A DNA stretch of 8,069 bases, from assembly GCA_964539115.1 (NCBI GenBank), contig CAZIHY010000094.1:1-8069 (forward strand). The letters run 5' to 3'. This document shows, in pieces, positions 1-5,592 of the stretch. The translations under genes were made by a program, and so were the position numbers. Positions within the stretch are counted from its first letter, which is position 1, and each line of letters begins with the position of its first letter. The notes under the pieces were generated by a model. It saw nothing but the letters and a program-made list of their open reading frames with translations. It did not search any database and was not told the origin of the DNA. This stretch comes from CAKSXP01 sp964539115 (GTDB lineage Bacteria > Bacillota > Clostridia > Oscillospirales > Oscillospiraceae).

Positions 1-3
1 GGG

Positions 4-46
4 GGGAGAAACGGTTGGTTTCTCCCAAGTCCGGAAAGACGGACTT
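4..46 (-). terminator. Two small hairpins just downstream of tsf (possible terminator or processing site)
   Basis: Two inverted repeats follow tsf directly. The first has 7-base arms at 27-33 and 40-46 with a 6-base loop, and its outer base overlaps the tsf TAA. The second has 8-base arms at 4-11 and 19-26 with a 7-base loop. On the minus strand neither is followed by a U-run inside the window; the second is followed by C residues up to the edge. Termination is therefore uncertain. They could instead be an mRNA-stabilising or attenuating element ahead of the next gene, which in many Firmicutes is pyrH and would lie off the left edge. Confidence 0.4.
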
Positions 47-969
47 TATTTTATCATGCTGGCGATTTCCTCTGCGAAATTCTCCTGCTTCTTCTCGATG
101 CCCTCGCCCTTCTCGAAGCGGGTATAGCCGAGTACCTTGATCTCGGTGCCGAGTTCCTTGGCGACTGCGGCAACATGCTGCTCGACAGAGACCTTGTCGT
201 CCTTGACGAACGGCTGCTGCATGAGGCAGATCTCCTTGTAGTACTTGTTCAGGCCGCCGACGATGATCTTCTCAATGATGTTGTCGGGCTTGTTGGCGTT
301 CTTCGGATCCTCCTTGGCCTGGATGAGACGGATCTTCTTCTCGTTCTCGATGAACTCTTCGGGCACGTTGGACTTGTCGAGGAAGGTGGGGTTGAGAGCT
401 GCGATCTGCATCGCGATGTCCTTGCCGAGCTCGACGAGAGTCTCGTTCTCAGCGAAAGCGGGGTCAACAGCGAGATTGACGAGAACGCCGATGCGGCCGC
501 CCATGTGAACATAGGGGACGTTGACGCCTTCAGCGTAACGGGCGAAGCGGCGGACCTTGATGTTTTCGCCGATGACGAGGACCTTGTCCTGCTGGGTCTG
601 CTCGACGGTCAGCTCGCTGTCGACATACTTGCAGGCCATAAGAGCCTCGAGGTCGGCGGGGTTCTGCTCAGCGACGACCTGGGCAACGCCCTTGACGAAG
701 TCGGTAAACAGGGAGTTCTTTGCAACGAAGTCGGTCTCAGCGTTGACTTCAACGACAACACCAACGCCGTTTATAACAACTGCGTAAGCCATACCCTCGG
801 CGGCGATGCGTCCGGCCTTCTTCTGGGCAGCAGCAAGGCCCTTCTCGCGGAGCCACTCAACTGCTTTGTCCATATCTCCGTCACAGGCAGTGAGGGCCTT
901 TTTGCAGTCCATCATGCCAACGCCGGTCATTTCACGCAGCGTTTTAACATCAGTAGCGGTAAATGCCAT
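46..969 (-). CDS. tsf: Elongation factor Ts (EF-Ts)
   Basis: EF-Ts is the cytoplasmic guanine-nucleotide exchange factor that releases GDP from EF-Tu during translation elongation. The 307-residue product matches the longer EF-Ts form. Residues 5-45 form the N-terminal UBA-like domain, with the family signature around LREMTGVGMMDCKKAL (11-26). The second signature, TDFVAKN, lies at 79-85 and corresponds to the EF-Tu contact region. The core dimerisation domain follows, with DIAMQIAA at 184-191. The ATG at 967-969 is chosen because the product then starts MAFTATDV, as EF-Ts proteins do. An AAAGG ribosome binding site lies about 12 bases upstream, a somewhat long spacing. The reading frame stays open as far as 1167, but that extension runs antisense-free through the upstream gene in another frame and has no EF-Ts homology that I recognise. 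tsf lies 31 bases behind the unknown gene and is presumably cotranscribed with rpsB. Confidence 0.97.
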   Translation of the reverse strand: MAFTATDVKTLREMTGVGMMDCKKALTACDGDMDKAVEWLREKGLAAAQKKAGRIAAEGMAYAVVINGVGVVVEVNAETDFVAKNSLFTDFVKGVAQVVAEQNPADLEALMACKYVDSELTVEQTQQDKVLVIGENIKVRRFARYAEGVNVPYVHMGGRIGVLVNLAVDPAFAENETLVELGKDIAMQIAALNPTFLDKSNVPEEFIENEKKIRLIQAKEDPKNANKPDNIIEKIIVGGLNKYYKEICLMQQPFVKDDKVSVEQHVAAVAKELGTEIKVLGYTRFEKGEGIEKKQENFAEEIASMIK

Positions 970-1000
970 AATTAAACCATACCTTTCATTTTTCTTTTGA

Positions 1001-1399
1001 TCAACCGACCCTCTTTCCGCTGAACACGATGTATCCGCGGAAGAGGGGAGCGGTTCCGAAACAGACGCCTGCAACATCATTTGTAACTTCGTTGTATACC
1101 ATTGTATACTGCCAAAGGTCGACGCCCTCGGAGCCTGAGAAGGCTTTCCACGAGGCGACGTTGTCATGGATGTGCAGCTCGTCCATGAGCTGTTTGCTCA
1201 GTTCAGTCTGGTGGACGCCGCGGACCTCGCCGTCCTTTTCATAAAAATAAAGGTAATGGGTGAAGTCCCGGACAACACCGGGCTGTCTTTTCGGGTCGAC
1301 TGCCGGAAGCTCGATATTATCGGCTCCGGGCAGTATTTCGGCAGGGGGGAAGGGATGTTCGCTCAAAAGAATGTGTATTTCATACTTTCCGTTAAGCAT
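1001..1399 (-). CDS. Hypothetical 132-residue protein between rpsB and tsf
   Basis: I do not recognise this protein. It has 132 residues, no signal peptide and no membrane segment, so it is probably cytoplasmic. It is rich in aromatic residues and mixed charges, for example HYLYFYEKDGEVRG (48-61) and DLWQYTMVYNEV (94-105). It contains a single Cys and no obvious catalytic or nucleotide-binding motif. The ATG at 1397-1399 has a good AGGA site 8 bases upstream. It starts 35 bases after rpsB stops and ends 31 bases before tsf starts, with no terminator visible on either side. It therefore looks like a true member of the ribosomal operon. Its position suggests coupled expression with translation genes, but that is not evidence of function. 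The good ribosome binding site and tight packing make a chance open frame unlikely. Confidence 0.75.
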   Translation of the reverse strand: MLNGKYEIHILLSEHPFPPAEILPGADNIELPAVDPKRQPGVVRDFTHYLYFYEKDGEVRGVHQTELSKQLMDELHIHDNVASWKAFSGSEGVDLWQYTMVYNEVTNDVAGVCFGTAPLFRGYIVFSGKRVG

Positions 1400-1434
1400 T
1401 TTTGTTTTCCTGCCTTTATAATATTCAGTAGTTA

Positions 1435-2172
1435 TTACTCCTCAACGGGAGCAGTCTCGGCCTCAGCCTCTGCTTCGACCTCGGCGTCCTGGCCCTGACG
1501 GCCTTCCTGAACGGCGTTGGCCATTGTAGAGGAGATCAGGCGGATAGCGCGAATGGCGTCATCATTGCCGGGGATGACATAGTCGACCTCATCGGGATCG
1601 CAGTTTGTGTCGACAATCGCGACGATGGGGATGTGGAGCTTGCGGGCTTCGGCGATAGCGTTATGCTCCTTGCGGGGATCGATGACGAACAGGGCGCCGG
1701 GGAGCTTCTTCATTTCCTTAACTCCGCCGAGGTACTTTTCGAGCTTGGACATCTCACCGAGAAGCTTGATGACTTCCTTTTTGGGGAGCATGTCGAAAGT
1801 GCCGTCTTCCTGCATCCTCTTGAGCTGGGCCAGACGGTCGATACGGGTACGCATGGTCTTGAAGTTGGTGAGCATGCCGCCGAGCCAACGGGCGTTGACA
1901 TAGAACTGGCCTACGCGCTCAGCCTCTTCCTTAACGGCGTCCTGAGCCTGCTTCTTGGTGCCGACAAACAGGATGCTCTGTCCGTTCTCGGCCAGGCCGC
2001 GGACGAAGTTATAGGCCTCTTCAAGCTTTTTGACGGTTTTTTGAAGGTCGATGATGTAGATGCCGTTGCGCTCCATATAGATATACTCGGCCATCTTGGG
2101 GTTCCATCTGCGGGTCTGGTGTCCGAAATGGACGCCGGCTTCGAGAAGCTGTTTCATAGATACTACTGCCAT
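1435..2172 (-). CDS. rpsB: 30S ribosomal protein S2
   Basis: S2 is a structural protein of the small ribosomal subunit. It is added late in assembly and helps S1 bind where that protein exists. The 245-residue product begins MAVVSMKQLLEAGVHFGHQ, the usual S2 N-terminus, and carries WNPKM at 23-27. The two family signatures are present: YIYMERNGIYIIDL at 30-43, and the segment from PGALFVIDPRKEHNAI (158-173) to AIVDTN (185-190). The last 20 or so residues form an acidic Ala/Glu-rich tail that is probably disordered. The start at 2170-2172 fits homologues. AGGAGG lies at 2186-2191, but the 13-base spacing is long. In-frame ATG codons at 2218-2220 and 2242-2244 lack a ribosome binding site and would add residues not typical of S2. 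It is the first gene of the rpsB-unknown-tsf unit, behind a strong promoter. Confidence 0.97.
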   Translation of the reverse strand: MAVVSMKQLLEAGVHFGHQTRRWNPKMAEYIYMERNGIYIIDLQKTVKKLEEAYNFVRGLAENGQSILFVGTKKQAQDAVKEEAERVGQFYVNARWLGGMLTNFKTMRTRIDRLAQLKRMQEDGTFDMLPKKEVIKLLGEMSKLEKYLGGVKEMKKLPGALFVIDPRKEHNAIAEARKLHIPIVAIVDTNCDPDEVDYVIPGNDDAIRAIRLISSTMANAVQEGRQGQDAEVEAEAEAETAPVEE

Positions 2173-2276
2173 TGTTTTTTGTTTTCCTCCTGTATTTGTT
2201 TTTACCTCCGGAGGCTTCATTTTTCGACGCAAGCTGGTCGCCACAAACGCCGAAATCGGCTCTCCGTGCGTAATGC
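2173..2276 (-). promoter_or_regulatory. Structured 5' leader of rpsB (candidate autoregulatory leader)
   Basis: The promoter at 2283-2311 predicts a leader of about 104 bases. On the transcript, an outer 5-bp stem (2267-2271 with 2227-2231) encloses a 4-bp GCCG/CGGC hairpin with a tetraloop (2249-2260). Nearer the gene, CCTCCGGAGG (2205-2214) gives both an anti-Shine-Dalgarno CCTCC and a decoy GGAGG. The CCTCC at 2210-2214 could pair with the true rpsB GGAGG (2186-2190) across a 19-base loop. Many bacterial rpsB mRNAs are repressed by their own protein, so a regulatory leader is plausible. I could not match it to a named RNA family. Confidence 0.4.
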
Positions 2277-2282
2277 CCTGAT

Positions 2283-2311
2283 ATTATAGCAGGCAAAGCG
2301 CCTGTTTGCAA
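2283..2311 (-). promoter_or_regulatory. Strong vegetative (SigA-type) promoter of the rpsB operon
   Basis: On the minus strand, TTGCAA (2306-2311) is followed by a 17-base spacer and TATAAT (2283-2288). A TG two bases before the -10 gives an extended -10. The -10 is perfect, the -35 matches four of six consensus bases and the spacing is optimal. The predicted start is near 2276. This strength fits a ribosomal protein operon. It lies in the gap between ylmC and rpsB, so rpsB need not depend on read-through. Confidence 0.85.
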
Positions 2312-2315
2312 GATA

Positions 2316-2339
2316 TTTTTACCTGTTTTAGAGTAAAAA
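2316..2339 (-). terminator. Weak A/T-rich hairpin after ylmC
   Basis: A 7-base inverted repeat (TTTTTAC at 2316-2322 with GTAAAAA at 2333-2339) lies 13 bases beyond the ylmC stop, just upstream of the rpsB -35. The stem has only one G-C pair, so it would be a poor terminator. ylmC transcripts may read through into rpsB. Confidence 0.25.
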
Positions 2340-2351
2340 ATTACAGCAAGA

Positions 2352-2642
2352 TCAGTTTGTTCCGCTTTTTTCGCCTCCGGACCGCTTTTCCCGGCGCGGG
2401 CGCTGTATCTCAGCCGTGTCATCGATCAGTATAATATCGTCTCCGATCTTTATTATGCTGTCCCACGGCAGTATATAGTCGGCCTCGCGGCCGAAAAGCC
2501 CCAGAAAACGGTAGGGCCCCGGCACGACCAGTGCCAGCACGCGTCCGGTGGTGTGATCCATATCTATATCAGACACGAATCCCAGCCGGTGCCCGTTGCT
2601 GATATTGATTACTTCCTTATAATGCAGATCAGCGATGCGCAT
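2352..2642 (-). CDS. ylmC: YlmC/YmxH family sporulation protein (PRC-barrel)
   Basis: This is a 96-residue protein of the small PRC-barrel family named YlmC/YmxH, found in endospore-forming Firmicutes; its molecular function is not established. It begins MRIADLHYKEVINISNGHRLGFVSDIDMD, where the first beta strands and a Gly-rich turn are typical. It continues through ALVVPGP (42-48) and the conserved FGREADYILPWDSI (54-67), followed by IKIGDDIILID. The last 18 residues are a basic, variable tail. The ATG at 2640-2642 has an AGGGG site 7-8 bases upstream. The longer in-frame extension reaches back across the promoter region and is rejected. In Bacillus subtilis, ylmC lies downstream of sigE-sigG; here a plus-strand PadR operon separates it from sigG. 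A SigE-like promoter lies just upstream. The choice of ylmC rather than ymxH is by neighbourhood only. Confidence 0.85.
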   Translation of the reverse strand: MRIADLHYKEVINISNGHRLGFVSDIDMDHTTGRVLALVVPGPYRFLGLFGREADYILPWDSIIKIGDDIILIDDTAEIQRPRREKRSGGEKSGTN

Positions 2643-2665
2643 ATTATCACCCCTTTTATATATCG

Positions 2666-2694
2666 ATAGTACGCTTTGAACCGGGAGAATATGC
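2666..2694 (-). promoter_or_regulatory. Candidate SigE-type sporulation promoter of ylmC
   Basis: On the minus strand, GCATATT (2688-2694) matches the SigE -35 consensus KMATATT exactly. After 14 bases, CGTACTAT (2666-2673) matches the -10 consensus CATACANT except at two positions. The start would be near 2659, leaving a short leader that includes the AGGGG ribosome binding site. A sigE gene in the same window and the sporulation family of ylmC make this plausible. The GCATA of the -35 also fits SigG-type -35 elements, though the spacing suits SigE better. Confidence 0.45.
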
Positions 2695-2715
2695 AGTAAA
2701 TACAAAAAATACAAC

Positions 2716-2744
2716 TTGACACGATATACTATGTGTTGTATAGT
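2716..2744 (+). promoter_or_regulatory. SigA-type promoter of the padR operon
   Basis: A perfect -35 TTGACA (2716-2721), a 17-base spacer and TATAGT (2739-2744, five of six) form a near-consensus vegetative promoter. The predicted start is near 2751, only about 17 bases before the padR ATG. The leader includes AAAGGGGG (2753-2760). Confidence 0.85.
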
Positions 2745-2746
2745 AT
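2726..2746. promoter_or_regulatory. Dyad operator overlapping the padR promoter
   Basis: ATACTAT (2726-2732) and ATAGTAT (2740-2746) are a perfect 7-base inverted repeat separated by 7 bases. The dyad covers the spacer and the whole -10 element, so a bound dimer would block RNA polymerase. PadR-family repressors bind as dimers to similar dyads with ATGT/ACAT-like cores, often at their own promoter. Binding by the adjacent PadR protein is inference. Confidence 0.6.
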
Positions 2747-2767
2747 TATGCGAAAGGGGGCATATCA

Positions 2768-3091
2768 ATGGACTCACAATTAAAAAGAGGACTTCTTGAG
2801 ATATGCGTTCTGGCTGCGATGCGCACAAAGGAGACATACGGCTACAAAATGATACGGGACGTTTCGCCGTATATTGAAATTTCGGAATCTACGCTATATC
2901 CGATATTGAAGAGACTGGAGGCCGGCGGACTTGTGACCGTTCGCTCGGCAGAGCACAACGGAAGACTGCGCAAGTATTACGGCATAACGGACGCGGGGCG
3001 CGCCAAGCTGGAGGAGTTCATCGGACAATGGCAGCAGATCCTGCGGATCTACAGCTTTATTGAGGGAGGTGCGGATAATGAGGAAGAATGA
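2768..3091 (+). CDS. PadR family transcriptional regulator
   Basis: This is a 107-residue protein of the short PadR subgroup, dimeric winged-helix repressors that typically control a neighbouring transporter or membrane-protein gene and release DNA on binding a ligand or partner. The winged helix covers about residues 8-76. TYGYKMIRDV (23-32) precedes the recognition helix ESTLYPILKRLEAGGLV (40-56). The wing ends in RLRKYYGITDAGR (66-78). A single C-terminal helix (about 80-98) would provide the dimer interface. The ATG at 2768 has AAAGGGGG 7 bases upstream. Its end overlaps the DUF1700 gene by 14 bases, so the two are translationally coupled. It probably represses its own operon through the dyad at 2726-2746. 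The signal it senses cannot be told from sequence; pairing with a DUF1700 protein suggests that the membrane protein may modulate it. Confidence 0.93.
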   Translation: MDSQLKRGLLEICVLAAMRTKETYGYKMIRDVSPYIEISESTLYPILKRLEAGGLVTVRSAEHNGRLRKYYGITDAGRAKLEEFIGQWQQILRIYSFIEGGADNEEE

Positions 3092-3662
3092 GTTTATGAA
3101 ACGGCTGTCGCGTAAGCTGCGCGGCGTAAAAGCGGAAGAGCGACAGAGAACGCTGGCTTTTTATGACGAGATGATCTCCGACGCGATGGAAGATGGGCTC
3201 GACGAGGAGCAGGCTGTTGAGCGGCTCGGAAGTGTCGAATCGGTCGCCGCCCGCGCTATAGCGGAGGCACAGGAGTCAGGGGAGATGAAGCCAAAGGGGC
3301 GGCCTTTCAGCACTGCGCTTATAATAATCGGCTCTCCGCTCTGGCTGGTGCTGCTCATTGTGGCGGCGGTTATCATACTTGCAGTGTACATAGTTGTATG
3401 GAGCGTTATCATCTCGCTGTTTGCGGTGGTCGCGGCGCTTGCCGCGAGCGGGATAGCGGGCATTTTCAGCCTTGGGGTTTTCATCAGCCGAAATGCGGCG
3501 CTTGCGTTTTTCACTTTCGGAGTTGGCCTTGTCTGCGCAGGCCTGTGCCTGCTGTTAGCATATCCTATATGGCTGCTGACGAAGAAGCTGGCCGTTGGAA
3601 CTGCCCGCCTGTGCACGAACATGTGGCGGTCATGCATGGATAAATTCAGGAGGGAAAAATGA
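3078..3662 (+). CDS. DUF1700 (HAAS-type) family membrane protein
   Basis: This is a 194-residue integral membrane protein of the DUF1700 family, which is regularly encoded next to PadR regulators. Residues 1-66 form the conserved cytoplasmic helical domain, beginning MRKNEFMKRLSRKL, with AFYDEMISDAMEDG (27-40) and EQAVERLGSVESVA (44-57). Such domains are also called HAAS signalling domains. Hydrophobic segments at about 80-113, 115-136 and 140-168 suggest three or four membrane spans. A short basic tail follows. The ATG at 3078-3080 is preceded by GGAGGT with a 7-base gap. A TTG at 3060 in the same frame is upstream of this site and unlikely to be used. The gene overlaps padR by 14 bases and the DUF4097 gene by 4 (ATGA). 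A role in signalling between the envelope and PadR is inference. Confidence 0.88.
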   Translation: MRKNEFMKRLSRKLRGVKAEERQRTLAFYDEMISDAMEDGLDEEQAVERLGSVESVAARAIAEAQESGEMKPKGRPFSTALIIIGSPLWLVLLIVAAVIILAVYIVVWSVIISLFAVVAALAASGIAGIFSLGVFISRNAALAFFTFGVGLVCAGLCLLLAYPIWLLTKKLAVGTARLCTNMWRSCMDKFRREK

Positions 3663-4624
3663 AAAAGAATACGAAAATTATTCTGCTTGTTGCCTGCGCT
3701 CTTGTTTTGTGCGGCGCCGTGATATGTGTCTGTGCTTTTGCGGCGGTGGATTTCGACATGTTCAGGCTCTCAACGCCGGAGGATGCGACACGGGAGTGGC
3801 ACCTGGAGACGGTGCCGTCCGAGGGGATAGAGCGGATCAGAGTCAGCGCGTCGGTGGACAGTATACGCGTTTGCAGCTCCGGCTCGGATGAGATAAACGT
3901 GACCTATTACACGAGCCAGTACGGCAGTTATGAGCTCAAAAACGAAAACGGCGAGCTCTCGTTGGAATACATACATCTCAAAAACAAAAAGTGGTATGAG
4001 TATTTGACAGTCGACTTCAGCAGCCTGTACAGCGACAATATTTCTGTTGAGATCGGCATTCCTGCCGGCTACAGCGGCGATGTGCAGATTGAAGCCACGA
4101 CGGGAGATATGGATCTTGTGAACCTCGAACTTGAAGGTCCGCTGAGCGCAAGGTGCACGACCGGCAGCATTGAGATTTACGACGTTTCGGCCGCGTCTGT
4201 CGAGGCTTCGGTTACAACGGGAGACATGGAGCTTGATCGTGTAACGACCTTCAGCGATATAAGCGTGAGCTATCAAACAGGCGAAGCCAGGCTGGAAAAC
4301 GTGTTATCCGGCGGTACCATACAGGTGAGGGGCACGACCGGAGATATAGATCTGTATATTATCGAAGCAAATTCGATAACAGCCGAGTGTACGACGGGCT
4401 GTATAGGAGCCTATGATATCAGCGCGGCCGACACCTATCTCAAGGCGACAACGGGAGAGATAATCGCTACAATGCGCGGTGTCGCGGAGGATTACACTGT
4501 TTCGACCAGCGCAACGCTTGGGGAGATCGTGGTCGCTGACGGCGGCCGGGCGAACGGAGAAAAACGCGTCTGCGCAGAGACGACAACTGGAGAAATATAT
4601 ATCGGTTTTGCCGACTCAAAATAA
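3659..4624 (+). CDS. DUF4097 family membrane-anchored beta-repeat protein
   Basis: This is a 321-residue protein with one N-terminal hydrophobic segment (about 7-30) after MKKNTK. It is therefore probably anchored in the membrane, with the rest outside the cell. From residue 145 onward, TTG-type turns recur about every 19-23 residues (147, 167, 186, 206, 226, 245, 264, 286, 309), usually followed by Asp/Glu/Ser and Ile/Met. This is the signature of DUF4097 (LiaG/LiaF-related) proteins, which are predicted to form a right-handed parallel beta-solenoid. The ATG overlaps the preceding stop (ATGA), with AGGAGGG 4 bases upstream. It is the last gene of the padR operon and ends before a strong bidirectional hairpin. 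Related proteins occur in envelope-stress operons, so an envelope-sensing or protective role is likely but not proven. Confidence 0.9.
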   Translation: MKKNTKIILLVACALVLCGAVICVCAFAAVDFDMFRLSTPEDATREWHLETVPSEGIERIRVSASVDSIRVCSSGSDEINVTYYTSQYGSYELKNENGELSLEYIHLKNKKWYEYLTVDFSSLYSDNISVEIGIPAGYSGDVQIEATTGDMDLVNLELEGPLSARCTTGSIEIYDVSAASVEASVTTGDMELDRVTTFSDISVSYQTGEARLENVLSGGTIQVRGTTGDIDLYIIEANSITAECTTGCIGAYDISAADTYLKATTGEIIATMRGVAEDYTVSTSATLGEIVVADGGRANGEKRVCAETTTGEIYIGFADSK

Positions 4625-4693
4625 CCGCGCCGGGGACTCCCGTGGGATGCGGCGAATTGATGGTCCTCAGCAATGCATAAACAGAAATAAATA

Positions 4694-4734
4694 AAAAATA
4701 TATGGAGGGCAGTATACGCTCTCCATATATTTTT
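4694..4734. terminator. Bidirectional intrinsic terminator between the DUF4097 gene and sigG
   Basis: This is a perfect 14-base inverted repeat: arms 4694-4707 and 4721-4734, loop 4708-4720. The inner part, GGAG/CTCC with alternating A/T, forms the stem. The outer A-run and T-run give a U-tract on both transcripts. It sits between two convergent genes and its right edge overlaps the sigG stop codon. It should end both the plus-strand padR operon and the minus-strand sigG transcript. Confidence 0.88.
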
Positions 4735-5512
4735 ATGAAACGAAAATATCCCGTTTGATTTGGCTTACGGCGTTTTTCTCCAGACGGGAGACTTGAGCTT
4801 GGGAAATGCCGATCTCCTGCGCGACCTCCATCTGCGTCCGGCCGTCGTAGTAGCGCAGCGCGAGTATGCGTTTTTCGCGGTCCGACAGATGAGACACGGC
4901 CTCATTGAGCGCCAGACGCTCAAGCCAACTGTCGTCTGTATTTTTTGTGTCGCCGATCTGGTCCATAACGCATATGCTGTCGCCTCCCTCGGTATACACA
5001 GGCTCATAGAGCGACACGGGATCTGCGATAGCGTCAAGAGCGAAAACGACCTCCTGCTTTTTTATCCCGAGCTCGCGCGCTATCTCATCGACGGAAGGAT
5101 CACGCTGGTTGTCATTAGTCAGCTTCTCCTTTGCCTGCAATACGCGGTATGCCGTGTCACGTACGGAGCGGGAGACGCGCACTGCGCTGTTATCCCGCAG
5201 ATAACGTCTAATTTCGCCGGAGATCATAGGAACGCCATATGTGGAGAAACGAACGTCGTGCGAGGTGTCAAAATTATCTATTGCCTTGATGAGTCCGACG
5301 CAGCCGACCTGAAACAGGTCGTCAGCGTTTTCGCCGCGGGCGGAAAATTTCTGTATGACCGAAAGGACCAGCCGGAGATTTCCGCTTATGAGCTTTTCGC
5401 GGGCCTGCTTATCGCCGGCCTTGGCCTTCGTCAGCAGCTCAATGGTTTCCTCATGCTTCAGAAGCGGAAGCTTTGCGGTGTTGACGCCGCATATCTCGAC
5501 CTTACTTTGCAA
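4733..5512 (-). CDS. sigG: RNA polymerase sporulation sigma factor SigG
   Basis: SigG directs late transcription in the forespore after engulfment. The 259-residue product starts QSKVEICGVNTAKLPLL, the N-terminal signature of SigG. Region 2 runs from about 44 to 115, with NLRLVLSVIQKF (45-56), DDLFQVGCVGLIKAIDNFD (64-82) and FSTYGVPMISGEIRRYLRD (89-107). Region 3 covers about 116-190. Region 4 has the helix-turn-helix TQMEVAQEIGISQAQVSRLEK (226-246). The start is TTG at 5510-5512, chosen because homology begins at once and AAGGGGG lies 8 bases upstream. No ATG fits. This ribosome binding site lies inside a strong hairpin. The gene follows the SLH protease and its product ends at the bidirectional terminator. 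In Bacillus subtilis sigG is transcribed by SigF; I could not find a convincing SigF promoter here. Confidence 0.95.
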   Translation of the reverse strand: MQSKVEICGVNTAKLPLLKHEETIELLTKAKAGDKQAREKLISGNLRLVLSVIQKFSARGENADDLFQVGCVGLIKAIDNFDTSHDVRFSTYGVPMISGEIRRYLRDNSAVRVSRSVRDTAYRVLQAKEKLTNDNQRDPSVDEIARELGIKKQEVVFALDAIADPVSLYEPVYTEGGDSICVMDQIGDTKNTDDSWLERLALNEAVSHLSDREKRILALRYYDGRTQMEVAQEIGISQAQVSRLEKNAVSQIKRDIFVS

Positions 5513-5520
5513 AAGAATAG

Positions 5521-5560
5521 CCCCCTTGAGAAGATATACGCTAGTATCTCCTCAGGGGAG
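5521..5560 (-). promoter_or_regulatory. Hairpin sequestering the sigG ribosome binding site
   Basis: Arms at 5521-5536 and 5545-5560 pair with an 8-base loop. On the minus-strand RNA there are 13 Watson-Crick pairs, two G-U pairs and one mismatch. The lower part of the stem contains the GGGGG (5521-5525) of the sigG Shine-Dalgarno site. The hairpin ends 9 bases before the TTG start. It lies 37 bases beyond the protease stop and could also act as a weak terminator, since a short U-rich stretch follows (5511-5518). Confidence 0.7.
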
Positions 5561-5592
5561 CTCAATTATTCTGCGCAAGTTTTTAAATCAGC

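Noticed and set aside
175..975. Plus-strand open frame of 266 residues opposite tsf
   Set aside because: It lies wholly antisense to tsf, whose product is certain. Its Leu/Val/Asp-rich, low-complexity sequence is what the complement of a biased coding frame gives, and it has no convincing start signals.
970..1167. N-terminal extension of EF-Ts by 66 residues
   Set aside because: The extension overlaps the upstream gene in another frame, has no ribosome binding site, and EF-Ts homology begins exactly at the ATG at 967-969.
2173..2244. Longer S2 starting at 2244 or 2220
   Set aside because: Neither ATG has a ribosome binding site and the added residues are the translated leader. S2 proteins begin at the MAVVSMKQLL position.
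1633..2289. Plus-strand frame of 218 residues opposite rpsB
   Set aside because: It is the antisense shadow of rpsB and runs across the rpsB promoter and leader.
3161..3637. Minus-strand frame of 158 residues opposite the DUF1700 gene
   Set aside because: It is antisense to a well-supported, translationally coupled gene, with no promoter or start signals.
3770..4276. Minus-strand frame of 168 residues opposite the DUF4097 gene
   Set aside because: The sense frame has clear family repeats. The antisense frame shows no recognisable domain.
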